This document shows positions 25,448 to 36,000 of a stretch of 46,869 nt of DNA, piece by piece. The DNA is from Betaproteobacteria bacterium (GTDB taxonomy: Bacteria > Pseudomonadota > Gammaproteobacteria > Burkholderiales > SG8-39). A model generated the notes under the pieces. That model saw only the letters and a program-made list of their open reading frames with translations, did not search any database and had not been told where the DNA came from. The stretch spans positions 1 to 46,869 of the forward strand of contig JACQTO010000131.1 in NCBI GenBank assembly GCA_016210745.1, given 5' to 3'. Within the stretch, counting starts at the first letter, position 1. Each line of letters begins with the position of its first letter. Position numbers and translations under genes: made by a program.

Positions 25448-26995
25448 ATGAATGCCCCCGCTCAAAGCAAGCTTCCTTCGCCGGCCATCAGGCTGCATCC
25501 GAACGACAACGTCCTGGTTGCACGCGTGGAACTCGCGCAGGGCAGCGTGCTGGCCGAAGAGAATCTCACCTGCAGCGAGCGCATCCCCGCCGGCCACAAG
25601 ATCGCGGCGCGCGAAATGCGCAAGGGCGATGCGGTGCTCAAGTACAACACCATCATCGGATTTGCGGCGGCGGACATACGGCCGGGAACACTGATCCACG
25701 GGCACAACATGGAATTCCGCGAATTCGACCGCGACTACGCCTATGCCCGCGATTACAAGCCGGTGGAGATGGTCCCGGAGACCGAGCGGGCGAGTTTCAC
25801 GGGCATAGTGCGCGACGACGGACGTGTGGCGACGCGCAATTACATCGGCATTGTGTCGACGGTGAATTGTTCGGCTACGGTCTCGCAGAACATCGCCAAA
25901 TGGTTCACGCCGGAACGGATGGCCGAGTTTCCCCATGTCGACGGGGTCGTTGCGTTTACGCACTCGAGCGGCTGCGGCATGGAATTGTCGGGCGAACCGA
26001 TGGATCTGCTGCGACGCACGCTCGCGGGCTACATTCGCCATCCCAATCTGGCCGCCGTGCTGGTGGTGGGACTGGGCTGCGAGCGGAACCAGATCAATAC
26101 CCTGTTCGAGAGCGAGAAGCTCACCAGCGGGACGAAGCTGCGCAGCTTCGCAATACAGGACACGGGCGGGACGCGCCGGACCATCGATGCCGGCGTCGCT
26201 GCGGTGAAGGAACTGCTGCCGGAGGCGAACCGGGTCAAGCGTGTGCCGGTCTCCGCCGGCAACATCGTCGTCGGTTTGCAGTGCGGCGGCTCCGACGGTT
26301 TTTCCTCGATTACCGCCAATCCCGCGCTGGGCGCTGCGATGGATACCTTGGTGCGCCACGGCGGCACCGCGATTCTTTCCGAGACGCCGGAGATCTACGG
26401 CGTCGAGCACACACTGACGCGACGCGCAGTCTCGCGCGAGGTCGGCGAGAAATTGATCGAGCGCATCCGCTGGTGGAAGGATGTGTATGCGCCGGGACGC
26501 GACGTGCAAATCAACGGCGCGGTGAGTCCCGGCAACCAGGCCGGGGGGCTGGCCAATATTCTCGAAAAATCGTTGGGCTCGGCGATGAAAGGCGGTACCG
26601 GACCGCTGATGGAAGTGTACAAGTATGCCGAGCCGGTGAAGCGCAACGGTTTCGTGTTCATGGACACGCCGGGCTACGACCCGGTTTCGGCCACGGGACA
26701 AGTCGCAGGCGGGGCCAACGTGGTGTGCTTCACCACCGGCCGAGGATCGGCCTTCGGCTGCAAGCCGGCGCCGTCGATCAAGCTTGCCACCAATACCCCG
26801 ATGTTCCGCAGACTCGAGGAGGACATGGACATCAATTGTGGACAAATTCTCGATGACAGCGCAAGCATCGACGAGGTGGGCGAGCAGATCTTTCGGCTCA
26901 TCCTGCGCACTGCGTCGGGCGCCAAGACCAAGAGCGAACTCCTGGGTATGGGCGACCACGAATTCGTGCCCTGGCAGATCGGCATCGTAGGCTGA
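25448..26995 (+). CDS. UxaA-family altronate/galactarate dehydratase-like hydrolase
   Basis: Iron-dependent sugar-acid dehydratase family. The 515-residue protein starts with an SAF domain (about residues 15-90: IRLHPNDNVLVARVELAQG) and continues into the catalytic domain beginning GIVRDDGRVATRNYIGIVST. It contains THSSGCGM, GLGCERNQIN, QCGGSDGFSSITANPALG, SETPEIYG and the C-terminal GRGSAFGCKPAPSIKLATNT. The conserved cysteines in the SSGCG, GLGCE and QCGGSD motifs are probable metal ligands. GCAGGAGA precedes the ATG. The substrate (altronate, galactarate or another aldarate) cannot be decided from sequence. Confidence 0.88.
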   Translation: MNAPAQSKLPSPAIRLHPNDNVLVARVELAQGSVLAEENLTCSERIPAGHKIAAREMRKGDAVLKYNTIIGFAAADIRPGTLIHGHNMEFREFDRDYAYARDYKPVEMVPETERASFTGIVRDDGRVATRNYIGIVSTVNCSATVSQNIAKWFTPERMAEFPHVDGVVAFTHSSGCGMELSGEPMDLLRRTLAGYIRHPNLAAVLVVGLGCERNQINTLFESEKLTSGTKLRSFAIQDTGGTRRTIDAGVAAVKELLPEANRVKRVPVSAGNIVVGLQCGGSDGFSSITANPALGAAMDTLVRHGGTAILSETPEIYGVEHTLTRRAVSREVGEKLIERIRWWKDVYAPGRDVQINGAVSPGNQAGGLANILEKSLGSAMKGGTGPLMEVYKYAEPVKRNGFVFMDTPGYDPVSATGQVAGGANVVCFTTGRGSAFGCKPAPSIKLATNTPMFRRLEEDMDINCGQILDDSASIDEVGEQIFRLILRTASGAKTKSELLGMGDHEFVPWQIGIVG

Positions 26996-27004
26996 GGCTT
27001 CGAG

Positions 27005-27766
27005 TCAGGTGCCGCGCTTTGCGAGCGCCTCCAGCATCGGGGAGATCAGGTCCAGAGGCACCGGAAAGACGATGGTCGAGGTCTTGTCGCCTGCGATCTG
27101 CGTGAGCGTCTGCAGATAGCGAAGCTGCATCGCCTCGGGTTTCTTCGCCAGCATTTGCGCTGCTGCCAGGAGCTTCTCGGAGGCCTGCAGCTCGCCCTCG
27201 GCATGGATGACCTTGGCGCGGCGTTCGCGTTCGGCCTCGGCTTGGCGGGCGATCGCGCGCACCATCGTTTCGTTCAGGTCGACATGCTTGATTTCGACGT
27301 TAGACACCTTGATGCCCCAAGCATCCGTTTGCTTGTCCAGCGTGCTCTGAATGTCGACGTTGAGCTGCTCGCGCTCGGCAAGCAACTGGTCCAACTCGTG
27401 CTTTCCCAGCACCGCGCGCAACGTGGTTTGCGAAAGCTGGCTGGTGGCGTCGAGGAAACGCTCCACCTGGATGATCGCCTTCTGCGGGTCGATGACGCGA
27501 AAATACACCACTGCATTCACTTTCACCGAAACGTTGTCGCGGGTGATCACGTCCTGCGGCGGTACGTCGAAAACGATCGTGCGCAGGTCCACCCGCACCA
27601 TCTGCTGGATTACCGGGATCAAGAAGATCAGTCCGGGTCCCTTCACACTCCAGAATCGCCCCAATTGGAAAACTACCGCGCGCTCGTATTCGCGCAGGAT
27701 TCGAATCGAATAGACCAGCAGCGCGGCGATGAATACGGCAACGCCCAAGATGAAATTGAATACCAT
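27005..27766 (-). CDS. slipin (stomatin/SPFH band 7 protein)
   Basis: Membrane-anchored SPFH protein that partners NfeD-type proteases in membrane microdomains. The 253-residue protein has an N-terminal hydrophobic hairpin (residues 4-24), then the band 7 domain [60 protein letters not shown], and a coiled-coil ([20 protein letters not shown]). The proline-rich C-terminal end [13 protein letters not shown] is typical of prokaryotic slipins. It starts 3 bases after the nfeD stop, making a two-gene operon. Confidence 0.93.
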   Translation of the reverse strand: MVFNFILGVAVFIAALLVYSIRILREYERAVVFQLGRFWSVKGPGLIFLIPVIQQMVRVDLRTIVFDVPPQDVITRDNVSVKVNAVVYFRVIDPQKAIIQVERFLDATSQLSQTTLRAVLGKHELDQLLAEREQLNVDIQSTLDKQTDAWGIKVSNVEIKHVDLNETMVRAIARQAEAERERRAKVIHAEGELQASEKLLAAAQMLAKKPEAMQLRYLQTLTQIAGDKTSTIVFPVPLDLISPMLEALAKRGT

Positions 27767-27769
27767 TAT

Positions 27770-29140
27770 TCACGCCTCCTTTTCGGTTTCCGGAATTACA
27801 TCCAGCACTAGGCCGTCCATCCTGGCTACGCGGACGCGCTGCCCTCCTTTCAGCGGCGTGGCGCATCTCACGCGCCATGTTTCTCCGTGTACGCGGGCCC
27901 AGCCTTCGCCGGAGAAATCCCCCACCACTTCACCGGCGCTGCCTATCATTTCCTCGCGTCCGCTCACGACCGGCTGGCGGTGCGCCTTGAGCGCCATGCC
28001 GATCACGAGAAATAGAAATGCGGCGCTCATCGCCGCGAACCCGAACACCAGGGGCAGGGGAACGCTGTAGCCGGGAATGTCGGTGTCGATCAGCATGACC
28101 GAGCCCATGACGAACGCGATCGCTCCGCCTATGCCGAGGGAACCGAACGCGGGCAAGAACAGTTCGCCGACCATCAGTCCGATGCCGAGCACGATCAACG
28201 CAAGGCCGGCGTAATTGACCGGAAGCAGTTGGAACGCGTAGAGGGCGATCAGCAGGCTGATCGCTCCGACCACGCCGGGGAATACCAGCCCCGGATTGGA
28301 AAACTCGAATATCAGCCCGTAAAGCCCTACCAGGACGAGGATGTAGGCGATGCCCGGATCGGTGATCACCGAGAGCAGCCGCGTGCGCCAGTCCGGATCG
28401 ACAACCTCGGGTGCGACGCCGGTCGTCGCGAGGACCTGTTCCTTTCCAAGCACCTCGATTTTTCGGCGATCGAGTTTCTTGAGCAAATCGGGTACGTCCT
28501 CGGCGAGGAGATCGGCGACCTTCATTTTGCTGGCCTCGCTCGCCGATAGGCTGACGGCCTCGCGTACCGCCCGCTCGGCCCACTCGGCATTGCGGCCGCG
28601 TTTCTGCGCCAATCCGCGGATATAGGCGGAGGCATCGTGCACTTGCTTTCGAGTCATCGTGCTCGCCGGGTCGCCCGCGAGCCGCTCGCGAGTGGACTTG
28701 TCGGCACTGCCTTTTCCAGCGGCAGGCTTTTCTTCGCCCTTGTCGCCTGCGGAAGGCGCTCCGATCGCGACCGGCGTGGCCGCGCCCAGGGTGGTGGCCG
28801 GGGCCATGGCGGCGATATGACTGGCGTAGAAAATGTAGGTGCCTGCGCTAGCCGCGCGCGCTCCGGCGGGGGCGACATACGTCGCTACCGGTACGGGCGA
28901 GGCGAGGATGTCCTTGATGATGGCGCGCATCGACGTGTCGAGCCCGCCCGGCGTGTCCATGCGCAGGACCACGAGCTGCGCCCGCTTTGCGATCGCGTGG
29001 TCAATGCCGCGATGGATATAGTCCGCGATCGCCGGCCCGATGGCGCCGCTTACGGTAAGCAGGACCACGGGCGCAGCCTCGGCGTGGATCCGAGCCGGCC
29101 AGAACATGGCGAACAGCAGGACAAGGCGAAAAAGGCGCAC
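27770..29140 (-). CDS. NfeD-family serine protease (ClpP-type) with OB domain
   Basis: Long-form NfeD (STOPP) membrane protease that can cleave its stomatin partner. The 456-residue protein has a signal peptide (about residues 1-21), then a ClpP-like domain with the nucleophile serine in ARAASAGTYIF and the general-base lysine in TRKQVHDASAYIRG. A Lys/Gly/Ala-rich insert sits between these (about residues 135-165). Four hydrophobic helices follow (about residues 255-390). The C-terminal OB-fold (about 400-456) reads GSAGEVVGDFSGEGWARVHG. It is translated together with the slipin. Confidence 0.92.
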   Translation of the reverse strand: MRLFRLVLLFAMFWPARIHAEAAPVVLLTVSGAIGPAIADYIHRGIDHAIAKRAQLVVLRMDTPGGLDTSMRAIIKDILASPVPVATYVAPAGARAASAGTYIFYASHIAAMAPATTLGAATPVAIGAPSAGDKGEEKPAAGKGSADKSTRERLAGDPASTMTRKQVHDASAYIRGLAQKRGRNAEWAERAVREAVSLSASEASKMKVADLLAEDVPDLLKKLDRRKIEVLGKEQVLATTGVAPEVVDPDWRTRLLSVITDPGIAYILVLVGLYGLIFEFSNPGLVFPGVVGAISLLIALYAFQLLPVNYAGLALIVLGIGLMVGELFLPAFGSLGIGGAIAFVMGSVMLIDTDIPGYSVPLPLVFGFAAMSAAFLFLVIGMALKAHRQPVVSGREEMIGSAGEVVGDFSGEGWARVHGETWRVRCATPLKGGQRVRVARMDGLVLDVIPETEKEA

Positions 29141-29459
29141 GGGTTTCGCTCCGCCGGTACCGCACCGCTTACAGCATTACTAGAAATATAGTGCCTTTTC
29201 CCGAAGGTGTCTCGGAGAGGCGCTTTACGAACTCTGTCCTTGAGGTCACGCCCGACGATTCAGGGGCGAACGGCGAGGCCCATTGGGTATTGAGGTGAAA
29301 GCGGCACGGCGCCGGCGATCCGGCGACTGTCGGTGTGGCAATCAGCGATTGCCGAGAAACAGGGATCGGCGAGAATCGCCCGCGGCAACCTCTGGGGTTG
29401 CCTGCGTTCTCGCCGCTTTGACGTAGGTTGAACTCAACGCCGCGCAGACACAGCGCCTA
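29141..29459. other. gap containing a cluster of consecutive hairpins
   Basis: No gene. The stretch carries three inverted repeats in series: CGCCGG/CCGGCG (29310-29325); GGCAATC/GATTGCC (29337-29353); and a nested pair CGGCGAGAA (29367-29375)/TTCTCGCCG (29407-29415) enclosing GGCAACC (29384-29390)/GGTTGCC (29396-29402). On the minus strand these follow the HTH regulator gene and could end or process its transcript. No T-run follows. No known riboswitch family was recognised. Confidence 0.55.
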
Positions 29460-29825
29460 TTAGGCATGCGCGTGGCCGTTCCGAGGCACACTGCGTACGA
29501 CCCGTTGCCTCCGCTCACTGCCGCGCTCGGTAGTTTTCTTCTCCGTGACCCGCGCCGCTTTGCGCAGCCTCTGGTAGAGTTCCATGTGCTGCGACTTGAG
29601 ACGATCGATGATTTCGACGTCCTCTTTCCTGACTTTCGCGAGGTCGATCCGCTCGACGTGCACCAAACGAAGCAACTCCCTGACCGGCTTGGGCATCCGG
29701 CGGCCGCTTTCGTACCTCGAGCCCCCGCTTTGGGTGACCCCGATGCGGGTCCAGAACTCCTCTTGATTGAGGCCTAGCCTGCGCCGTATTTCGCGAGGAC
29801 TGAGAGAGGATTCGGGCGATCTCAT
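29460..29825 (-). CDS. small XRE-type helix-turn-helix regulator
   Basis: The 121-residue protein has a helix-turn-helix from about residue 9 to 60 (LSPREIRRRLGLNQEEFWTR, then IGVTQSGGSRYESGRRMPKP). The tail is helical and basic with lysine/arginine-rich ends (KKTTERGSERRQRV). The sequence GVTQSGGSRYESGR.MPKPV is typical of a widespread betaproteobacterial family of small single-domain regulators of unknown target. It stands alone, divergent from lysC and upstream of the nfeD operon; which of these it controls is not evident. Confidence 0.82.
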   Translation of the reverse strand: MRSPESSLSPREIRRRLGLNQEEFWTRIGVTQSGGSRYESGRRMPKPVRELLRLVHVERIDLAKVRKEDVEIIDRLKSQHMELYQRLRKAARVTEKKTTERGSERRQRVVRSVPRNGHAHA

Positions 29826-29993
29826 GGTTTTCCCCTATTGTAATGTTGTTTTGATAGTTATGCCGTCAGCATGAAGCGTGCCCGGTGACAGATCACTGTC
29901 TTGAGTGCGTGGGTCGGAAACGCCGTTTGGCCTATCGCACGCTTATGTTTTTTGTAGAATTACGATAAAATTCAAGCCTTTTGCGGGACCATC

Positions 29994-31223
29994 ATGGCAT
30001 TGATCGTACAAAAATACGGTGGTACCTCGGTCGGTAGCCCAGAGCGTATCCTGGCGGTCGCCAAGCGGGTGGAGCGATGGCGGGCGGCGGGGCATCAACT
30101 TGTTGTCGTAGTTTCGGCAATGAGTGGCGAAACCAACAGGTTGCTGGCCTTGGCGAAGGAAATCAGTACCAGTCCGGATCCGCGCGAACTCGATGTCGTC
30201 GCCTCGACCGGCGAGCAGGTCACCATCGGGCTGCTCGCCATGGCCCTGATCGAGCATGGTTTCAAGGCGCGCAGCTATACCGGAGCGCAAGTCAAGATAC
30301 TGACCGACGACGCCTTTACCAAAGCGCGTATCGTCAGCATCGACGAGCAAAACATCCGCGCCGATCTGGCTGGCGGTACGGTCGTCATCGTCGCCGGTTT
30401 TCAGGGGGTCGACGAGGATGGCAATATCACCACGCTTGGCCGCGGCGGTTCCGACACCTCTGCGGTGGCCGTGGCGGCGGCGCTGAAAGCCGACGAATGC
30501 CAGATCTATACCGATGTCGATGGCGTCTACACGACCGACCCGCGCATCGTGCCCGAGGCGCGGCGCCTGAAGACCGTCACCTTCGAGGAAATGCTCGAGA
30601 TGGCGAGCCTCGGCTCCAAGGTGCTGCAGATTCGTTCGGTCGAATTCGCGGGCAAGTACAAGGTCCGCCTGCGCGTGCTGTCGAGTTTCGAGGAAGACGG
30701 CGAAGGCACGCTGATTACTTTCGAGGAAGACGAGAAAATGGAAAAAGCCGTAATTTCCGGGATCGCGTTCAATCGCGACGAGGCCAAGATCACGGTCATG
30801 GGAGTGCCCGACCGGCCCGGAGTCGCGTACGCGATCCTGGGGCCCATCGGCGAGGCGAACATCGACGTGGACATGATCATCCAGAACGCGAGCGCCAATG
30901 GCATGACCGACCTTTCGTTCACGGTTAACCGCAACGAGTACACCAAAGCGATGGATGTGCTCAACCGGCAGGTCAAGGACCAGATCAAGGCCACGGATAT
31001 CCGCGGCGACGCCAAGATCTGCAAGGTCTCGATCGTGGGCGTCGGGATGCGCACGCACGCGGGGATCGCGAGCAAGACTTTCCGCACGCTGGCCGAAGAG
31101 GGCATCAACATTCAGATGATTTCGACCTCGGAGATCAAGATCTCCGTGGTGATCGACGAGAAGTACATGGAACTCGCGGTGCGCGCCCTGCATCGCGCCT
31201 TCGGGCTGGACCAAGCTGCCTGA
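29994..31223 (+). CDS. lysC: aspartate kinase
   Basis: First step of lysine, threonine and methionine synthesis (aspartate to aspartyl phosphate). The 409-residue protein has the kinase motif VQKYGGTSVG at residue 5, ARGGSDTSA-type segment LGRGGSDTSAVAVAAAL, and YTDVDGVYTTDPR. Two ACT domains follow (about residues 265-405), implying feedback control by lysine and/or threonine. The monofunctional form is typical of betaproteobacteria. AT-rich sequence with TAGAAT (29955-29960) just upstream may contain a -10 element, but no convincing -35 is seen. Confidence 0.95.
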   Translation: MALIVQKYGGTSVGSPERILAVAKRVERWRAAGHQLVVVVSAMSGETNRLLALAKEISTSPDPRELDVVASTGEQVTIGLLAMALIEHGFKARSYTGAQVKILTDDAFTKARIVSIDEQNIRADLAGGTVVIVAGFQGVDEDGNITTLGRGGSDTSAVAVAAALKADECQIYTDVDGVYTTDPRIVPEARRLKTVTFEEMLEMASLGSKVLQIRSVEFAGKYKVRLRVLSSFEEDGEGTLITFEEDEKMEKAVISGIAFNRDEAKITVMGVPDRPGVAYAILGPIGEANIDVDMIIQNASANGMTDLSFTVNRNEYTKAMDVLNRQVKDQIKATDIRGDAKICKVSIVGVGMRTHAGIASKTFRTLAEEGINIQMISTSEIKISVVIDEKYMELAVRALHRAFGLDQAA

Positions 31224-31251
31224 GTGGATCGGAGAAAAAAACTGATAGACT

Positions 31252-31280
31252 AACCGCCGCCGGTCCAGCCATCGGCGGTT
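31252..31280 (+). terminator. GC hairpin between lysC and tRNA-Ser
   Basis: AACCGCCG (31252-31259) pairs with CGGCGGTT (31273-31280), with a 13-base loop and a short TTTG after it, 28 bases past the lysC stop. It is a plausible weak terminator; no long T-run. Confidence 0.45.
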
Positions 31281-31315
31281 TGTCGAAGTAAGAAGAAGTG
31301 TTTTCTTGCAGCAGC

Positions 31316-31408
31316 GGAGAGGTGCCCGAGTGGCCGAAGGGGGCGCCCTGCTAAGGCGTTATACGGGTTACTCCCGTATCGAGGGTTCGAATCCCTCCCT
31401 CTCCGCCA
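31316..31408 (+). tRNA. tRNA-Ser (anticodon GCU)
   Basis: Complete 93-base class II tRNA. The acceptor GGAGAGG (31316-31322) pairs with CCTCTCC (31398-31404), with G discriminator and encoded CCA. The anticodon loop reads CTGCTAA, so the anticodon is GCT. A long variable arm (ATACGGGTTACTCCCGTAT, stem ATACGGG/CCCGTAT) and the T loop GTTCGAATC are clear. Confidence 0.97.
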
Positions 31409-31580
31409 ACCCACTAGCATTCATGCGGTTCTTCAGGATGTTGCTGCAAAATCCCCTCATAAGTCCCATCGATGGGCACCCCGCGCCCGCAGTGTGAGGC
31501 TGAGCGCTCGATTTCGACCCTCGAAATCACCCCTGCAATTCCATTAGACTTGTTCCACGCCACAGGAGAGGAGATCCCGA

Positions 31581-33029
31581 ATGCCGTATGAAGATCTGCG
31601 CAGCTATCTCGATGCCCTGGAGCGAAACGGGCTGTTGAGGTGGATCGACAAGGAGGTCGACAAGGACACCGAGATCGGGCCGATCGGGCGGGTGATGTTC
31701 CTGGCGTTGCCCGAAGAGCAGCGCTACGGCCTGGGTTTCCGCAACATCAAGGGCTACCCGGGCGGGCGAGTCGTGTCCGGCGTCATTGCCGCTTCATCGC
31801 GGATGGTCGCCTGCGCGCTCCAGTGCGATCCGGTGTCCGCGCAGATATACGAGCGCGTGACGAACGGCATCGCCAACCCGATCGAGGCGGTGATGGTGAA
31901 ATCCGGCCCCTGCAAGGAAGTCATAGACGGCCCCGATAAGCTGGACCTGCTTGCCTTTCCGATACCCATCTGGACGCCGACCAAGGACGCCGGTCCGTAC
32001 CTGACTCCGATGTGGATCACCAAGGACCCCGACACCGGGGTGCGCGATATCGGCATCCGCCGCTCCCAGATCAAGGGCCGCGACAAGACCGGAATCGTAT
32101 TCGGGGCGCCGGACCGCTATGGCGCGATTCACTATGCCAAGTGGAAGCAGCGCGGCAAGCCGATGCCTGCCGCGATCGTTGTCGGAGCCGATCCTGTTCA
32201 GTACCTCGCGGCGCCCTCGCGGTTCGGCATCGATGAGCTTGCCGTGGCGGGTGGAATCCGGGGCAAGGCGGTCGAACTGGTGAAGTGCGAGACCATCGAT
32301 CTCGAAGTCCCCGCGACCGCCGAGATCGTGATCGAAGGCGAGGTCGATACCGAATTGCTGGAAACCGAAGGTCCCTTCGGCGAATACACCGGCTACATGG
32401 CTGAAGCCCAGCAGAGACCCGTCTTCCGCGCCAAGTGCATTACGCACCGCAAGAACCCGATCCTGCTCGGCCTGATCAGCCAGTTTCCGCCCAGCGAAAG
32501 CAGCATGATCAAGCGCCACCTGCTCGAGGAGAGCATGCGCAAGCACCTCAGCCGCAATCTGAGCATCCCAGGCATTGCCGATGTGCACGCGATAGAGGCC
32601 GGGGGGTGCACCGCCATCTTGTGGATCAGCATCAAGAAAATGTATACGGGCCACGTGGACCAGCTGGTTTTCGGCGTGCTCGGATACATGGGAATGAGCT
32701 ATTACAAATGGATCGTTGTAACGGATGACGACGTCGACATCCGGGATCCTTTCATGCGCGACTGGATTCTTTGCTGGCGTGTCCGCCCCGACAAGGATAT
32801 GCGTTTTATTGCCGACACCGCTTCTGTTGAGGTGGACCCGTCGTCGATGCCGCCCGGTTTCGATCCCGAGAACGTTCGCGGGACCAAGGTGATCATCGAT
32901 GCGACAAAGAAATGGCAGTATCCCGAGGTTTCGCTGCCCCCGCGCGAGTATCTGGAGCGGGCAGTATCCAGATGGACCGAATATGGCCTTCCCCCGCTCG
33001 GCAACGTAAGACTGCCGAAAAGTATCTGA
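31581..33029 (+). CDS. UbiD-family prenylated-FMN decarboxylase
   Basis: Reversible (de)carboxylase of the UbiD family, using prenylated FMN made by a UbiX partner (not in the window). The 482-residue protein begins MPYEDLRSYLDALERNGLL. It shows the family segments HYAKWKQRGKPMPAAIVVGA, PSRFGIDELAVAGGIRGKAV, ETEGPFGEYTGYM (conserved acidic residues of the E-R-E site) and KKMYTGHVDQLVFG. GGAGAGGAG lies upstream of the ATG. With a catabolic neighbourhood downstream, it more likely acts on an aromatic or unsaturated acid than in ubiquinone synthesis (inference). Confidence 0.88.
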   Translation: MPYEDLRSYLDALERNGLLRWIDKEVDKDTEIGPIGRVMFLALPEEQRYGLGFRNIKGYPGGRVVSGVIAASSRMVACALQCDPVSAQIYERVTNGIANPIEAVMVKSGPCKEVIDGPDKLDLLAFPIPIWTPTKDAGPYLTPMWITKDPDTGVRDIGIRRSQIKGRDKTGIVFGAPDRYGAIHYAKWKQRGKPMPAAIVVGADPVQYLAAPSRFGIDELAVAGGIRGKAVELVKCETIDLEVPATAEIVIEGEVDTELLETEGPFGEYTGYMAEAQQRPVFRAKCITHRKNPILLGLISQFPPSESSMIKRHLLEESMRKHLSRNLSIPGIADVHAIEAGGCTAILWISIKKMYTGHVDQLVFGVLGYMGMSYYKWIVVTDDDVDIRDPFMRDWILCWRVRPDKDMRFIADTASVEVDPSSMPPGFDPENVRGTKVIIDATKKWQYPEVSLPPREYLERAVSRWTEYGLPPLGNVRLPKSI

Positions 33030-33084
33030 GAAGCGGGCTCCCGGCGGCGGAACGTTTCGATGGCGGTGGCCGCCTTGGCTAGGG

Positions 33085-36000
33085 ATGGCGGACAGAATGG
33101 CAAGCGAATGCTTCCTCACCAGTGCCCCGCGCGAGAAGCGCCGGAAACGGCACATCATTTTCTGGAGTACGGCTGCTGTCGCGTTCGTGGCAGCCCTGGT
33201 CGCGGGGGTTTTGCTCGAAGCCCGCAGTTCGCGACTGCAGGCGCATTTTTTCTCCGAGTTCGCTCGCAGTATCAGCTGGGAAATGCAGGCCGGGGCCAGT
33301 GCCGAGATCTGGCTGCCACAGTACGGTTCCCACAATATCCGTCTCGGTTACACCCGGATGAATGGGATGCTGCCGCGTCTGGTTGCAGCAGGCTATGGCA
33401 TTTCCGTTCAGGCCCGGCAGTCCGATGGATTTCGCGACATCACCAGCCGCGGCTTTTACCCTGTCTACCGCGAAAAGTCGCAGGCCGGGCTGAAGCTGCT
33501 CGACCGCAACGGCAAGCAGCTCTATGCCAGTCGTTATCCGAAGCGGCAGTACGCGTCGTTCGAGGCCATTCCGCCGGTGCTTGTCGCCGCCTTGCTCTAT
33601 GTCGAGAACCGCGATCTGCTCGACCCGGAACGCCCGGCGCGCAACCCGGCGGTTGATTGGGGACGCTTGACTCGCGCGGCGCTGGGCCAGACCTTGCGCG
33701 CCCTCGACCTCGAGGGCGGACGGGCGGGCGGCAGCACTCTGGCAACCCAGATCGAGAAATTCCGGCATTCCCCAGGGGGCCTCACGCGCGACGCCGACGA
33801 CAAATTCAGGCAGATGGTCTCTGCCTCCCTACGTGCCTATCAGGACGGCGAAGAAACGCTCGCCGCGCGCCGGCGCATCGTCCTCGATTATCTCAACTCG
33901 GTGCCGCTGGCGGGGCTTGCCGGCTACGGCGAGGTCATCGGCCTGGGTGATGGTCTGTGGGCGTGGTATGGCCGCGACTTCGATGCAGCCAACCGTTTGC
34001 TGGACGACCCCGGCGCCGACCCGGCAGCCCGGGCCCAGGTATTCAAGGAAGTGCTGTCGCTGATCGTCGCGCAGCGCCGCCCGTCAGGACTCCTGCTCGA
34101 TTCGACCGAGCGCCTCGAACGCCTGACTGACAGTTACCTGCGCCTGCTGTCCAGTGACGGCGGCATCCCCGAAGCCTTGCGCGACGAAGCCTTGCGCGCG
34201 CGGCTGATGCCGGCGCGCAGGGCGCGCGAGAGCGAAACCGTTTCCTTCGTCGAGCGCAAAGCGGTCAACGATGTCCGTGGGGCGCTCGGCGACCTCCTCG
34301 CGGTTGACGATCCGTATGCCCTCGATCGCTTTGATCTGGAGGCGCGGACCACGCTGGACGCCGCGGCACAGGCCAAGGTAACGGCCATTCTCGGCCGCCT
34401 GGCCAAAGCGGATTACCTTCGCTGTGCCGGCTTCAAAGAGCATCGCCTGCTCGGCCGCGGCGATCCGGCCGGCGTCAACTACAGCTTTACCCTTTACGAG
34501 AAGACCCCTCTCGGCAACCTGTTGCGCGTGCAGGCCGACAACCTGAACCAGCCGCTTGACATCAACGCCGGTACCAAGCTCGATCTGGGCTCGAGCGCGA
34601 AGTTCCGGACGCTGATCTCGTACCTTAGCGTGATCGCCGACTTGCACCAGCGCTACGCCGACCTCGACGCGAAAGCCCTGGCCGGCGTCGCCACGAAACC
34701 CAGCGACCGGCTGAGCAGGTGGGCGCTCGCCTATCTGCGCGGCAGTGCGGATCGCAGCCTCACGCCGATGCTCGAAGCGGCCATGGAGCGGCGCTATTCG
34801 GCGAATCCACACGAGACCTTCTTCACCGGCGGCGGGATACACCGCTTTTCAAATTTCAAACGTGAAGATGACGCGATGAATCCGAGCGTCGCCGAAGCGC
34901 TCGAGCAATCGGTGAATCTGGCTTTTGTCCGGATCATGCACGACGTTGTGCATTACCACGCCTATGAGGCGGCGGATGCGCCGGCGCGCTCGCTGCGCGA
35001 GGGCGACAAGACGGCACGGCAGGATTTCCTTAACCGTTTTGCCGACCGCGAAGGCATCGGTCTATTGCGCACCTTCTGGCACAAGTACCGCGACGTCGCG
35101 CCGCAGGCGCGCCTCGAAGTGCTGGCTGATTCGGTGCCGGCGCGGCAATCGACGCTGGCGGCGGTGTTTCTGGGCGTGAAGCCGGAGGCCGACTTCACCG
35201 CATTCCTCGCCTTCATGCACGAACATCTCGGCGACAAGGCCGGTACCGATGCCGGCCTGCGCCGCCTCTACGATATGCATGCGACGCGCAACTACAATTT
35301 GTCGGACCAGGGCTATCTGGCGCACGTCCATCCACTCGAACTGTGGCTCGTTCGCCATCTGCGCGCGCATCCCGAGGCGGGACTGCCGGCGGTCGTCGCA
35401 GCCAGCGCCGCCGAGCGCCGCGAGGCCGCGCGCTGGTTGTTCGCCAGCCGTTTCCGGCATGCCCAGCAGGTGCGCATCGACATCGTCGTCGAGGTTGCGG
35501 CATTCGAACGTATCGCCGCCGAATGGCGCCGGCTGGGTTATCCCTTCGAGCATCTGGTGCCCTCGCTGGCGACCGCGATCGGCAGTTCGGCCGACCGTCC
35601 GGCGGCACTCGCCGAACTCATGGGCATCGTCGTCAGCGAGGGCGTGCGACACCCCACGGTGCGCATCGATCAGTTGCACTTCGCGGCAGCCACGCCTTTC
35701 GAAACCCTGCTGGTGCGACATGCCGAAGCGGGTGAACGGGTGCTTCCGACCGAAATCGCGCAGGTTGCGCGGCGCGCTTTGTTGCGCGTGGTCGATAAGG
35801 GTACCGCCCGGCGCGTCAAGGGCACTTACCGCGATGCCGACGGCACGCCGATTCCGATGGGCGGCAAGACGGGAACCGGTGACCATCGCTTCCAGGTTGT
35901 CGGCGCGGACGGTACGGTCAAGAGTTCGCGCGTCATGAACCGCGCGGCGACCTTCGCCTTCTACATCGGCGAGCGCTTCTACGGTGTCGTGACGGCCTTC

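Noticed and set aside
25214-26959. 581-codon minus-strand open frame opposite the UxaA-type gene
   Set aside because: Longer than many real genes but rich in His and Arg, with no motif, and fully opposite a clearly recognisable enzyme.
29300-29420. Known riboswitch (cobalamin, TPP or similar)
   Set aside because: No recognisable conserved core was found; only the stems are clear.
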